Shown here: piece after piece, positions 49,421 through 58,465 of the stretch | How positions within the stretch are numbered: the first letter of the stretch is position 1 | How the letters are laid out: every line of letters begins with the position of its first letter | Source: Levilactobacillus paucivorans | GTDB lineage: Bacteria; Bacillota; Bacilli; Lactobacillales; Lactobacillaceae | Length of the DNA stretch: 58,513 nt | Assembly: GCF_001437125.1 (NCBI RefSeq) | Contig: NZ_JQCA01000025.1 | Coordinates: forward strand, 1-58,513 | Direction of reading: 5' to 3' | Made by a program: the position numbers and the translations under genes | The notes under the pieces: generated by a model | Seen by the model: only the letters and a program-made list of their open reading frames with translations | What the model was told of the DNA's origin: nothing | The model's database searches: none

Positions 49421-50554
49421 ATGAAAGTCAGTCGGGTCATGTGGAAAGCTTTAGCAATGGTTTTGGTTACCGCGGCATTTGCGGTGATTGGGATGACGCC
49501 GCGTTCGGTTCAAGGCGCGGTACGCACCAAGTATGCCTTGGGAAACTATGAGGCGAAGAAGATTAAACTTATTAAGAATAAAAACTACTTTGTTTCTCGA
49601 CCCAGGGTCTACGCGACTTCGGCGACCTATCGAAGTGAGGGCACATTTCAAACTAAGCCCGACGTCTATCACACCGTTCGGGGCAAACGCGCAACGTTAA
49701 AGACCAGCCTGTATTTACCGGTCACCGTGCACCATTCTGGTGACTGGGCCGACCCCCAGAGCGTGGTCATCACACCGAATGGCAAGACCGCTTACATCGC
49801 CTATCTGAAGTCGAGTGGGGGCACTCGCGGCTGGATCGTCAAGTATGATCTGAACAAGATCCACCGGCTCCTCGGCGGCCAAACGTCAAATATGGACCTG
49901 TTGCGGCGGGCATCAAATGCTTATTCCAAAGGGCGTGCAACCAGTCAACAGCGGAAGCTACTCGCCGGCGTTCACGAGGGACCTACCTTTGACATTGGTC
50001 ATTGCCAGTCACTCGCTTATAATCCGAAGAACAAGCAACTCTGGTTCACTAAGACGACGGGTAAGGCGGGCCAATATGGGGATGCCGTTAAGGTCTCACT
50101 GAAGACGTTGAAACCAACGAATACGGTGGCCTACCGGTTGGTCAACAAGCATGGGGTGCGGATCGCGGTTAACAGTAATCTGACCTTCGATAGCCAAGGC
50201 CGGGCCTACTTTAGCAGCTATAGTGGTAAGCATGCCGTCCGGATTTATCAGGGAACGATGTCGACCAAGGGCGTGCACTTTAACCTATTGATGCAGAGTC
50301 TAGCTAACCGTCCGGGGCAAACGCACCAGGCGATTGCTTACAATCCGCACAACGATCGCCTCTACCTGGTTAGTGATGATTCGCTGTCCTCAGTGCCGGT
50401 CAAGAAACTTCTGAAGCGCCGGGTCAAACCCAAGGATGTTCAGGCGTCTGTCTTCGCCAGCCATCGGGAATTCGAAGGCCTGTCATTTGCCAAGAATGGT
50501 CAAGGTTACTTGGCCATGAACCGTGGGGCCGAGCTTTTGAAATTATCATTTTAA
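49421..50554 (+). CDS. Secreted protein, possible beta-propeller fold
   Basis: 377 residues. Signal peptide (residues about 1-32, ending SVQGA). The mature sequence has repeated strand blocks such as PQSVVITPNGKTAYIAYL, GHCQSLAYNPKNKQLWFTK, NSNLTFDSQGRAYFSS and THQAIAYNPHNDRLYLVS, like blades of a YncE/NHL-type propeller. No wall anchor, so it is released or held by other means. GGGGAGAG before the ATG. Common in lactobacilli as an uncharacterised extracellular protein. Confidence 0.85.
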   Translation: MKVSRVMWKALAMVLVTAAFAVIGMTPRSVQGAVRTKYALGNYEAKKIKLIKNKNYFVSRPRVYATSATYRSEGTFQTKPDVYHTVRGKRATLKTSLYLPVTVHHSGDWADPQSVVITPNGKTAYIAYLKSSGGTRGWIVKYDLNKIHRLLGGQTSNMDLLRRASNAYSKGRATSQQRKLLAGVHEGPTFDIGHCQSLAYNPKNKQLWFTKTTGKAGQYGDAVKVSLKTLKPTNTVAYRLVNKHGVRIAVNSNLTFDSQGRAYFSSYSGKHAVRIYQGTMSTKGVHFNLLMQSLANRPGQTHQAIAYNPHNDRLYLVSDDSLSSVPVKKLLKRRVKPKDVQASVFASHREFEGLSFAKNGQGYLAMNRGAELLKLSF

Positions 50555-50561
50555 AGAACGG

Positions 50562-50686
50562 AGAGTGTGACAGAAGGTGGTTAGCTGGCGAGCATTAAGG
50601 CTGGTAACCGGATAATCCTGGTCTTGGATTATTTGGTTACCAGTTTTACGCGGAACCGGCTGCCTTCTGGCACACGTTTCGGCTAT
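50562..50686 (+). repeat. Family B 3'-UTR hairpin element, copy B4
   Basis: Begins AGAGTGTGACAGAAGG seven bases after the stop of the secreted protein gene; contains GAGCATTAAGGCTGGTAACC/GGTTACCAGTTTTACGC and AATCC..GGATT; ends TGCCTTCTGGCACACGTTTC. Confidence 0.85.
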
Positions 50687-50704
50687 ATAAATTTGGAGAT
50701 ACAC

Positions 50705-50739
50705 AAGGGTCTGGGATTTCTCCCAGGCCTTATTTTTGT
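50705..50739 (+). terminator. Terminator after B4
   Basis: AAGGGTCTGGG-ATTTC-TCCCAGGCCTT then ATTTTT. Confidence 0.75.
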
Positions 50740-50865
50740 GTTTTCGAGAGGTTGAATCCGCTTGGACACAATCTTTTTCGCTGGTTTCAAATGTAAAACG
50801 TGGTAAAATGTAAGGATTGCGTTACCCGGGTTTTAATAAATTACTTAATAGAGGAGATTTTTATC

Positions 50866-51861
50866 GTGTCTGAATCAGCTTACTGGCAGAACATTGCGGA
50901 CCATGCAAAGGCCGAGAACCGGCCCTTCTTTAGCTTGGCGCCCATGGAAGCCGTTACCAACGCTATCTTCCGCCGGGTCGTGGCGCGTGCCGCCGCACCC
51001 GACGTCTTCTTCACGGAATTTACCAATGCGATCAGTGTGACGCACCCCAAGGCCAAGTTTACGGTTCAGGGACGGCTCTACGTGGCGCCAGAAGAGGCAC
51101 ACATGCCCGTGGCCCAATTGTGGGGGCACGAACCGGAGGCCTTCTCGCGAGCCGCTGAGGCCGTTAAAGGCATGGGTTATGAAGCCATTGATCTCAACAT
51201 GGGTTGTCCGGATTCAACGGTCATCAAGAATCATGGTGGGAGTGACCTGATTCGTAATTTTGATACCGCCGCGGCTGTGATTGCCGCCGCCAAGACAGCC
51301 GGCTTACCAGTCAGCGTCAAGACCCGGCTGGGCTACAGTCGCTTGGACGAATGGCGGGACTGGTTGACCTTTCTGCTCCAGCAGGATATTCCGTTACTTA
51401 CGATTCACCTGCGGACGAAGAAGGAAATGAGTCGGGTGCCCGCCCATTTCGAATTGATCGATGATATTCTGAAGCTTCGCGATGAGGTGGCACCAGATAC
51501 CTTGATCCAGCTCAATGGGGATATTGAAAACTACCAACAAGGGGTTCAACTGGCCCAGGAGCACCCTGGCGTCGATGGGATCATGATTGGCCGGGGAATC
51601 TTCACAAGTCCCTTTGCCTTTGAAAAAGAACCAAAGGAACATGATATCAAGGAATTATTAGGCCTGTTGAACTATCAGCTGGACTTATATGATGACTTTG
51701 AGAAGCGTTTTGACACGTCACGTTTCCCCTCGCTCAAACGGTTCTTCAAGATCTACGTTCGTAACCAACGCAATGCCGCTAGTTTACGAAACGCCATGAT
51801 GGAGGCCCACACGACGGATGAAGTGCGGAAGTTGTTGGCGGAATCAGAATTTACCAAGTAG
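50866..51861 (+). CDS. dus: tRNA-dihydrouridine synthase
   Basis: 331 residues in a TIM barrel: FSLAPMEAVTNAIFRR at the start (FMN site), catalytic Cys in LNMGCPDSTVIKNHGGSDL (about residues 103-121), SVKTRLG and the GIMIGRGIFTSPFAF phosphate site, then the helical tRNA-binding domain. It reduces uridine in tRNA D-loops. GTG 50866 is preferred: AGAGGAG stands nine bases ahead, whereas upstream starts lack a ribosome site. Subgroup (A, B or C) is not certain. Confidence 0.9.
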   Translation: MSESAYWQNIADHAKAENRPFFSLAPMEAVTNAIFRRVVARAAAPDVFFTEFTNAISVTHPKAKFTVQGRLYVAPEEAHMPVAQLWGHEPEAFSRAAEAVKGMGYEAIDLNMGCPDSTVIKNHGGSDLIRNFDTAAAVIAAAKTAGLPVSVKTRLGYSRLDEWRDWLTFLLQQDIPLLTIHLRTKKEMSRVPAHFELIDDILKLRDEVAPDTLIQLNGDIENYQQGVQLAQEHPGVDGIMIGRGIFTSPFAFEKEPKEHDIKELLGLLNYQLDLYDDFEKRFDTSRFPSLKRFFKIYVRNQRNAASLRNAMMEAHTTDEVRKLLAESEFTK

Positions 51862-51863
51862 CA

Positions 51864-51985
51864 AGAGTGTGAAAAAAGGCGCTTAGCCGGCGAGCATTAA
51901 GTCTGATAACCGGATAATCCTGGGTTTGGATTATTTGGTTATCAGGGTTAAGCGAAGCCAGCTGCCTTTTTCACACGTTTCAACA
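51864..51985 (+). repeat. Family B 3'-UTR hairpin element, copy B5
   Basis: Begins AGAGTGTGAAAAAAGGCGC two bases after the dus stop; contains GAGCATTAAGTCTGATAACC/GGTTATCAGGGTTAAGC and ends CTGCCTTTTTCACACGTTTC. About 75% identical to B4 by eye. Confidence 0.87.
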
Positions 51986-52000
51986 ATAGAAGCAGTAAGG

Positions 52001-52041
52001 AAGAGGATCTACAGCCAGAGATGGCCGTAGATCCTCTTTTG
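52001..52041 (+). terminator. Terminator after B5
   Basis: AAGAGGATCTACAGCC/GGCCGTAGATCCTCTT then TT. Confidence 0.9.
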
Positions 52042-52179
52042 AATTGTCGTCAATCAACGAGCAAAAATGGTTATTATTCAACGATAAGCGCTAGTTAAAT
52101 AGCAAATTGATGTAAGCGAGTTCAATTATAAATCGCTGAGAGTTGCGTCTTTTTGCTAGGGGATCCCACCGAAAAAGGC

Positions 52180-52414
52180 TATAATGTTTTGAAGTCTGAT
52201 AATAACCTTCGCCGGTACCTGACGGTAAGGCTATTGCGTTTAACTCGTGTCTTGAGTTGGTGAGCCGCACTTGTGAGATGTTGCGACTAGCAGCACCTCA
52301 TGGGGTGGACGCCGACCAATTTGTGATGAATCGTCTGACAATCGGTTTGTCGCACCCAGCGAAAGTAACGCGCTGGACTAATTCTAACTAGAAATTTTAT
52401 TGAGGTGATTATCC
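52180..52414 (+). promoter_or_regulatory. Long structured 5' leader of the GNAT gene, unidentified
   Basis: A TATAAT at 52180-52185 puts the start near 52192, giving a leader of about 220 bases with several strong stems: CCTTCGCCG/CGGTAAGG, TGAGATGTTGC/GCAGCACCTCA, GGGTG/CACCC enclosing CCGA..CGG, and CCAGCG/CGCGCTGG. No T-box, SAM, FMN, TPP or purine motif was recognised. It resembles neither family A nor B. It could be an unlisted riboswitch or an independent small RNA. Confidence 0.45.
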
Positions 52415-52933
52415 ATGTATTTACGTAAAGCAAAACCCGAAGAACTGGACTTAATCTGCGACATCATCGAGGACGGCAAAAAGCAATTAGCCGATGCTGG
52501 TATTGACCAATGGCAGAATGAATATCCTAACCGCGACGTGATTGCCAGTGACATCGACAACGGGCGGGCCGTCATCTACAACAGTGACGACCACGAAACG
52601 TTGGGTGTAGCGGCTGTGATTGAAGCGCCAGACAATTCCTACGATACGTTGGAAGGCGAATGGCTGTCCGATACGACTAAATACGTGACGGTTCATCGGG
52701 TTGCCATCTTCTCACATCACCAGGGGAAGGGCTACGCTTCGCAATTGTTCCGCGATCTCTTCGACTACATTGCCGAAAATCATCCAGACGCTGACAGCAT
52801 CCGGATCGATACGCACAAGGATAATGCGAAGATGCAACACTTAATCGAAAAGTTTGGTTTCCAGCGTGTTGGCCGGATCGTGGGCGTTTACCACCCAACC
52901 GACGAATGCTACGTTTACGAGAAGCAAGTTTAA
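52415..52933 (+). CDS. GNAT-family N-acetyltransferase
   Basis: 172 residues, acetyl-CoA loop VAIFSHHQGKGYASQLFRDL (residues about 94-113) and SIRIDTHKDNAKMQHLIEKFGFQRVG. GAGGTG before the ATG. Paralogue of the protein at 11718. It sits behind an unusually long, structured leader. Confidence 0.9.
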   Translation: MYLRKAKPEELDLICDIIEDGKKQLADAGIDQWQNEYPNRDVIASDIDNGRAVIYNSDDHETLGVAAVIEAPDNSYDTLEGEWLSDTTKYVTVHRVAIFSHHQGKGYASQLFRDLFDYIAENHPDADSIRIDTHKDNAKMQHLIEKFGFQRVGRIVGVYHPTDECYVYEKQV

Positions 52934-52942
52934 TTTTCCAGG

Positions 52943-52989
52943 AGGTCCCTCTAACACCGGTCTTAACCGATTGTGGGGGCCTTTTTTTA
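52943..52989 (+). terminator. Terminator of the GNAT gene
   Basis: AGGTCCC..GGGGGCCT with an inner ACCGGT/AACCGAT stem, then T7. Confidence 0.8.
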
Positions 52990-53210
52990 TGCATCGCGTT
53001 TGAATAACCGCCGGTGGTGCGGCATAATGATGAATAGATCTATTTTAGCCTATTGCCAATTTCATCAGAACCAGGTAGCATACCTTCATGGGTTTTTATT
53101 TGGTTTTGCGAAGTTATTAGTGAAAATTGGCTAACTTCGAAAAAAACCGCAATAGTCTGAACGCAATATCTGTTGAAGTAAGATAAGTTAAACAGGTACT
53201 GATCGACTAT

Positions 53211-53249
53211 TCTTAGCCATAGGGTGAAGTCCCGTCCACCGAAGGCGGA
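53211..53249 (+). repeat. Family A end-joined remnant
   Basis: CTTAGCCATAGGGTG then CCACCGAAGGCGG: the two ends of family A (compare A1 CTTAGCCGTAGG and CCACTGAAGGCGG) joined with nine bases between. The rest of the gap 52990-53319 shows no gene. Confidence 0.5.
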
Positions 53250-53319
53250 ATTTTTAGCGTTTGAAGAAGCTAATGTTTATAGAACGAAACAAAAGAATGA
53301 GTAGAAAGAAGGAATTAGA

Positions 53320-54684
53320 TTGCAACGGAAACTGAGTGCTCGCCAAATGCAGATGATTGCGTTAGGCGGAACGATCGGCGTGGGATTATTCATGGGGTCT
53401 GGTTCCACCATCAAGTGGACGGGGCCGTCAGTCTTAATCGCCTACGTCATCTCAGGAGTCTTCCTGTATTTAATCATGCGGGCCCTGGGAGAAATGCTAT
53501 ACGTCCATCCCACAACAGGTTCCTTTGCGACCTTCGCTTCGGAATACATGCACCCGGTCTTTGGTTTCTTGACCGCGTGGAGTAATATTTTCCAATTTAT
53601 TGTCGTGGGGATGAGTGAAATGATCGCCCTGGGCGGTTATTTCCGTTTCTGGTGGCCGAACCTGCCGGACTGGATTCCCGGTCTGGTCGCGATTACCTTC
53701 CTGTGTATCGCCAACCTGATCTCTGTGAGAATGTTCGGGGAATTGGAATTTTGGTTTGCCCTGATCAAGGTCGTGACAATTATCCTGATGATTATTGCCG
53801 GCCTGGGTGTGATCCTCTTTGGTTTCGGCAATGGTGGTCACGCAGTGGGTATCAGTAATCTCTGGACTCACGGGGGCTTCTTTACCGGTGGTGCCAAGGG
53901 CTTTATCTACGCGTTAGCCATCGTACTCGCGTCGTATCAAGGTATCGAGTTAATCGGGGTCACGGCTGGTGAGGCTGAGAACCCGCAACACACGTTGGTC
54001 AATGCGATCCGTTCAACCGTGGCGCGGATTTTGATTTTCTACGTAGGGGCCATCTTCGTGATTGTCAGCATCTATCCTTGGGATGAGCTGAATCAATTGG
54101 GGTCACCATTCGTTGAAACCTTTGCTAAAATTGGGATTACCGCCGCAGCGTCGATCATTAACTTCGTCGTGATTACGGCGGCTCTGTCCGGGTCTAACTC
54201 TGGAATCTACAGTGCCAGCCGAATGGCCTTCACGTTAGCCGAGAAGGGGCAATTGCCACGTAAGGCTACACTGTTGAACCGCCATGGGGTGCCATTCTAT
54301 TCCGTCGTTGCCATCTCCGTGGGGATCGGGATTGGGATCGTGTTAAACGTGGTTCTGCCAATGTACTTCAAGGATGCCAGTCAAATTTTCGTCATGGTTT
54401 ACAGTTCGAGTGTGTTACCGGGTATGGTCCCGTGGTTCGTGATCCTGATCAGTGAAATCGAATTCCGGAAGCAAAACCAGCAGCACATGGCCGAACATCC
54501 CTTCAAGATGCCCTTCGCACCGTGGTCCAACTACATCACGCTGGCCTTCTTGACGGTCACGCTGGTCTTCATGTTCTTGAATCCGGAGACGCGGGTGTCC
54601 ATCCGGGTAGGGGTCGTCTTCCTGGCGATTATGACGTTCATTTACTTTAGAAAATACCAACCACGGGAAGCCACCAAGCGTTAA
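53320..54684 (+). CDS. Amino acid permease, APC superfamily (AAT family)
   Basis: 454 residues, 12 helices. The start LSARQMQMIALGGTIGVGLFMGSG and GPSVLIAYVISG are the AAT (2.A.3.1) signature; YQGIELIGVTAGEAENP is the conserved helix 6 region. Imports an amino acid with protons; which one is not evident. TTG start with GAAGGAATTAGA. The next gene follows 15 bases later. Confidence 0.92.
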   Translation: MQRKLSARQMQMIALGGTIGVGLFMGSGSTIKWTGPSVLIAYVISGVFLYLIMRALGEMLYVHPTTGSFATFASEYMHPVFGFLTAWSNIFQFIVVGMSEMIALGGYFRFWWPNLPDWIPGLVAITFLCIANLISVRMFGELEFWFALIKVVTIILMIIAGLGVILFGFGNGGHAVGISNLWTHGGFFTGGAKGFIYALAIVLASYQGIELIGVTAGEAENPQHTLVNAIRSTVARILIFYVGAIFVIVSIYPWDELNQLGSPFVETFAKIGITAAASIINFVVITAALSGSNSGIYSASRMAFTLAEKGQLPRKATLLNRHGVPFYSVVAISVGIGIGIVLNVVLPMYFKDASQIFVMVYSSSVLPGMVPWFVILISEIEFRKQNQQHMAEHPFKMPFAPWSNYITLAFLTVTLVFMFLNPETRVSIRVGVVFLAIMTFIYFRKYQPREATKR

Positions 54685-54699
54685 GAAAGGAAGTCCGTC

Positions 54700-55359
54700 A
54701 TGAGTCGTCCAGGTAAATTTGGGAAATCGAGTCGCACGAAACAACTCAAACAGCTGCGTCGGCGTAAACAGCAACAGGCCGGCAACGTGCTGGCCTGGGA
54801 CCAGGTCGAGGACTTTCTGTTAGGGCGGTACCACTTGGTCCAAGGGGTCAAGCTCCCGGCGATCGTGGACGCAACTGTGCAGCGGTTTTTCAGCGAATGG
54901 CTGGAAACGGCGTTAGCGGCGGGTCCTGAGCAGATTCAGTGGGATGTGGCCACAGTGACGACGGCCACATTGAAGCGAATCGGCAATCAGGTTCCCTGGC
55001 AGTTCTATGCCGTGCTCAGCGGGCAACTTAACCATTGGGAGAAATTTCTGTGGCGAGAAGTCCCCGTTGTGCCGCTGGCGACGCGCCGGCAATTAACCGG
55101 ATGGCTAGCACCGGCGGACTTCACCAGAGTCCTGGCTCAGCAACTAGCGGTGAACTTATTAACCGTCAGTGCAGTGCCCGTTACGGCGAGTCAGCGTGAT
55201 CAGCTGGTTACCAGTCTGGTCGCGGCCGATCGCCTGCAATGGCCCGCTGTGGGGGCCCTCTTCACGCCGTTAGGGTTTCGGGTCAGTGCTTCGGCCGATC
55301 AGGAAACCAGTCAGTGGTTAAATGATCTCCAAGCGCTAACCGTGTCCGACTTCCATTGA
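54700..55359 (+). CDS. Conserved hypothetical soluble protein
   Basis: 219 residues, no signal peptide or membrane helix. The N-terminus is strongly basic (KQLRRRKQQQ, residues about 15-25), then mixed helices with many Trp. No domain recognised. Ribosome site AAAGGAAG. It shares the permease transcript and ends at a terminator. Confidence 0.75.
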   Translation: MSRPGKFGKSSRTKQLKQLRRRKQQQAGNVLAWDQVEDFLLGRYHLVQGVKLPAIVDATVQRFFSEWLETALAAGPEQIQWDVATVTTATLKRIGNQVPWQFYAVLSGQLNHWEKFLWREVPVVPLATRRQLTGWLAPADFTRVLAQQLAVNLLTVSAVPVTASQRDQLVTSLVAADRLQWPAVGALFTPLGFRVSASADQETSQWLNDLQALTVSDFH

Positions 55360-55375
55360 TAATCGAATAGATACG

Positions 55376-55404
55376 AAAGACCAGCAAATAGCTGGTCTTT
55401 TTAT
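55376..55404 (+). terminator. Terminator of the permease operon
   Basis: AAAGACCAGC-AAATA-GCTGGTCTTT then TT. Confidence 0.92.
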
Positions 55405-55599
55405 TTGGAACCCGTTATCATCTTCTAGTGAATCAAGCGAAGGCAGTTGATAGAATTACTACAAAAGCCGGTGCATTAGATGGCCGGCAGGAGTCACTTT
55501 GCCGTTACAAATGGATGGTTGCCGATTACCGGCCCATCGTTTGACACCAAAACTGGTAATCATGAGTTCTAAAAATGAGCAATCTAAGGAGTGAGTACC

Positions 55600-56244
55600 A
55601 TGACTCGTAGATTAATGAAAACTGCATTACTGGGAGGTGCGGCATTATTGGCTTTAGGCTTCGGGGTCGTTCCCGTTGCGGCGGCTACAACCGATACCAG
55701 TAGTAGTGACAGTACTAGTTCCAGCTCTAGTGTTGGGCCAACCAGTGAAAGCACTACCACGACAGCAGAATTTGACACCGATCCCAACGCTACGATTACG
55801 TTGAGTTCGGCGCCTAACATTAGCTTCGGCAAGAACATTACCCCTAACGGTCCAACCAACGGCAACTACACGGCAGTTACGGTTGACAACCCAATTGGCG
55901 TTAGCAACCCTGGGTTAGGCAGTGGCTGGAGTGTTCAAGTCAAGAACAGCGCCTTTACCGATACGACTGGGGATACCCTCAGTGGGGCGGTATTGGATTT
56001 GGCAGCACCAACCGTTGCGGCGGCCAACACGGGCAACCCTTCTGCTAAGCCAGACGCCATGGCATTGAGCCTGAATGGGACCGATGCCAACGAGATTCTC
56101 CTGAGTGCACCTCTTAAGGGCGGCTTAGGGATCTGGGATGGCAGTTACAGTCCATCCAGTGTGACCTTAGCAGTACCAGCTGGGCAAATGGGCGGGACCT
56201 ACACCTCGACCATGACTTGGCAGTTGAGTGACACACCTGAATAG
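55600..56244 (+). CDS. WxL-domain surface protein
   Basis: About 214 residues. Signal peptide (ending VPVAAA), a Ser/Thr-rich linker (about 30-55), then a WxL domain: proximal motif GSGWSVQVKNSAF (W-x-V here) and the C-terminal YTSTMTWQLSDTPE. WxL domains bind peptidoglycan non-covalently and assemble with DUF916 proteins. ATG 55600 has AAGGAG. First gene of a csc-like cluster. Confidence 0.92.
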   Translation: MTRRLMKTALLGGAALLALGFGVVPVAAATTDTSSSDSTSSSSSVGPTSESTTTTAEFDTDPNATITLSSAPNISFGKNITPNGPTNGNYTAVTVDNPIGVSNPGLGSGWSVQVKNSAFTDTTGDTLSGAVLDLAAPTVAAANTGNPSAKPDAMALSLNGTDANEILLSAPLKGGLGIWDGSYSPSSVTLAVPAGQMGGTYTSTMTWQLSDTPE

Positions 56245-56263
56245 GAACGGTTAGTTAGGTTTA

Positions 56264-56299
56264 CGCGGTAGTGAAGCCTCACTGGGCGTCGCTACCGCG
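56264..56299 (+). terminator. Intercistronic hairpin between the WxL and DUF916 genes
   Basis: CGCGGTAG..CTACCGCG without a T-run; it may adjust expression or stability between the two genes rather than end transcription. Confidence 0.45.
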
Positions 56300-56329
56300 C
56301 TGTTAGCTGATGGATTGGGGGAGTCGGCG

Positions 56330-57367
56330 ATGAGACGAGGATTGAAGGTCATGATCATGATGAGTCTGGCGCTATTACTTGGGGTGGCACAAGTTGCGCC
56401 GGTGTTAGCGGACCAGACGCCAACGAATAACGTCGGTTACACGGTTCGGGCGATACTGCCGTCAAATCAGGTGAATCGCCAGATCTCATATTTCGATTTA
56501 AGGGTTAAGCCACGGGAGTCACAGAAGCTAGCCATCGTGATCGAGAACACGAGTAACCGGTCGCAACGCTTTCAGGTGAGTGCGAATCAGGCAGTTACCA
56601 ATCAAAATGGGGTCATTGACTACAGCCAGTTGTCTCCTAAATTAGATTCATCCCTAAAGGTCGGGATCGCCAACATCTTTGCCGGCGATCTGACCCAGAA
56701 GGTGACGGTTCCGGCGAATAGCCAGAAGCGGGTGACCCTGCGTTACACGATGCCGGCACAGAAGCTACGGGGCATCATTCTTGGCGGTGTGTACGTCCAG
56801 CAGCTGAATCCGGTTCAGCCTAAGGCTTCGGGAAAGATCATGATCAACAATGCTTACACTTATGCCATCGGTTTGAGCCTCCAAGAGGGCGCAACCGTTA
56901 AGCCCGATTTGAAGTTAAAACAGGTGGGTGCCTCGCAAATCAATGCCCGGAATTTCGTGACAGCGAATTTGCAAAACGACCAACCAGGCATCTTACAGGG
57001 CTTAACGGTCAACGCCCGCGTTACCCAAGCAGGACAGACGCAAACCTTGATTCAACAGAAGCAAGCCAAGATGGGGATGGCACCCAACAGTAACTTTAAC
57101 TTTGGGATTCCATGGGGCAATCAGGAATTGAAACCGGGACAGTACACGCTGTACCTGACGGCTAACGCCAAGGGTCAGCAGTGGCAATTCGTGCGCAACT
57201 TTACCATCAGCGCTCCGCTTATCAAGCGACTCAATCGTCACACGATTACCCCGGCCCCACAGCCAAATTACTGGCTGTACCTCGCCTTGGCAATGCTCAT
57301 TGCCAGTCTCTTAGCCATCATTGGCTACCTCATGTATCGTAACCGGCACCCACGTCACGCAAAATAA
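56330..57367 (+). CDS. DUF916/DUF3324 WxL-interacting membrane protein
   Basis: 345 residues. Signal peptide (residues about 1-27), DUF916 region (VGYTVRAILPSNQVNRQISYFDLRVKPRESQKLAIVIENTS), DUF3324-like second half and a C-terminal membrane helix (YWLYLALAMLIASLLAIIGYLMY) with a basic tail. It anchors the WxL complex. ATG 56330 with GGGGGAG. Confidence 0.92.
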   Translation: MRRGLKVMIMMSLALLLGVAQVAPVLADQTPTNNVGYTVRAILPSNQVNRQISYFDLRVKPRESQKLAIVIENTSNRSQRFQVSANQAVTNQNGVIDYSQLSPKLDSSLKVGIANIFAGDLTQKVTVPANSQKRVTLRYTMPAQKLRGIILGGVYVQQLNPVQPKASGKIMINNAYTYAIGLSLQEGATVKPDLKLKQVGASQINARNFVTANLQNDQPGILQGLTVNARVTQAGQTQTLIQQKQAKMGMAPNSNFNFGIPWGNQELKPGQYTLYLTANAKGQQWQFVRNFTISAPLIKRLNRHTITPAPQPNYWLYLALAMLIASLLAIIGYLMYRNRHPRHAK

Positions 57368-57373
57368 GGAGAG

Positions 57374-58465
57374 ATGAGTTTGCTCAAACAGTGGTTGAGC
57401 GCCGGCTTGATTCTACTAGCGGTCAGTCTCGGAACTAGACTTAATGCCCATGCCGACAGTGACTATAACCAGGCGTTGAAGACAGCGCCTCAGGGAATTC
57501 TTCTGAACAAGACCATGCCTATCCTCAAGGTAGGTTCCGCTAGCAAGAGCTCTGCTACTGTAGTTGAGACAACGAATCCGGCCGCGCCAAATACGCAGGC
57601 GGCAGTTATCACCAATGGCCCCGGAAAGTTCGGGGCCATTTGGTCGACAAATGGTAATTACTTTGATTTGACAAAAGACGATACCGTTTCATTTTGGGCC
57701 TATCTGGGTAACCGGGGAGCCGAAGCGGGTGAAGGCATGGCCTTCGTCTTACACAACGATCCCAAGGACGGCGGGGCCGCGCCAAACTTTGGCCGCGGTG
57801 GCATCGCTGGCGAAACGCTGGGAGTCTGGGGTGTCGATACGGAAGCGCGCCGGAAGAATCCGCAGGACCTGGCCAAGACGGCGATTCAGAATAGTTGGGC
57901 GTTGGAATTTGATACCAACTATAACGGTCAGACGGGTCAACGTGCGGCCGGTAAGGCCAACTCGTTTGATGCGAGTTTCCCGAAAGAACATCTGGCCTCG
58001 AATTATCCGGGTGATCCAGATACTTACTACCAGTACATTGATACCGGTGGTTGGGGCTGGATTTTCACTCAGAAGAATTATTACTATGCGATGGGGCACA
58101 AGGGTCTGATCGCTAATGAATCCAAGCCAGGTTTTCTTTCAAATGGCCAATGGCATCACGTGACGCTCCGGTGGAATGCGGCCGACCAGACGATGGCCTA
58201 TGTCTTTGACGATGAGGATCCCCAGACGGGTGACCAGCTCCCGGGGATGAGTCGTAAAGTTCGCGTGGACGTTCGTAAGATCGACCCGAATCATACTGGT
58301 TTTGCCCGCTGGGGTATCACGGGAACCACCGGGAAACGTTGGGAAAACAACCTGGTAGTCTTTGAAAATGCTCCGGGGTTAGTCGATGCGCAAGCGAAGG
58401 CTAAACTGACGAATCTGACGCGTAACCGGGTCGTCCCTGAGGGTGGTGAAGTGGTTTCTGGGTAG
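57374..58465 (+). CDS. WxL-cluster extracellular lectin-like protein, possibly truncated
   Basis: 363 residues (361 from TTG 57380, which has better spacing to AAGGAG). Signal peptide ending LNAHAD, then a legume-type L-lectin domain (VSFWAYLG, GMAFVLHND, LGVWGVDT, WALEFDTNYNG, HHVTLRWN). Homologues in csc clusters, as recalled, continue after the lectin with further domains; here a TAG follows VVPEGGEVVSG, where a linker to the next repeat would be expected. The gene may be naturally short or truncated; sequence beyond 58513 would decide. Confidence 0.85.
   Translation: MSLLKQWLSAGLILLAVSLGTRLNAHADSDYNQALKTAPQGILLNKTMPILKVGSASKSSATVVETTNPAAPNTQAAVITNGPGKFGAIWSTNGNYFDLTKDDTVSFWAYLGNRGAEAGEGMAFVLHNDPKDGGAAPNFGRGGIAGETLGVWGVDTEARRKNPQDLAKTAIQNSWALEFDTNYNGQTGQRAAGKANSFDASFPKEHLASNYPGDPDTYYQYIDTGGWGWIFTQKNYYYAMGHKGLIANESKPGFLSNGQWHHVTLRWNAADQTMAYVFDDEDPQTGDQLPGMSRKVRVDVRKIDPNHTGFARWGITGTTGKRWENNLVVFENAPGLVDAQAKAKLTNLTRNRVVPEGGEVVSG

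Noticed and set aside
14251-51985. Family B as ordinary intrinsic terminators
   Set aside because: The hairpins are about 120 bases, end in ACGTTTC rather than a T-run, and several are followed by a separate good terminator.
52192-52414. Structured leader as SRP RNA, 6S RNA, RNase P or tmRNA
   Set aside because: None of the conserved strings of these RNAs is present.
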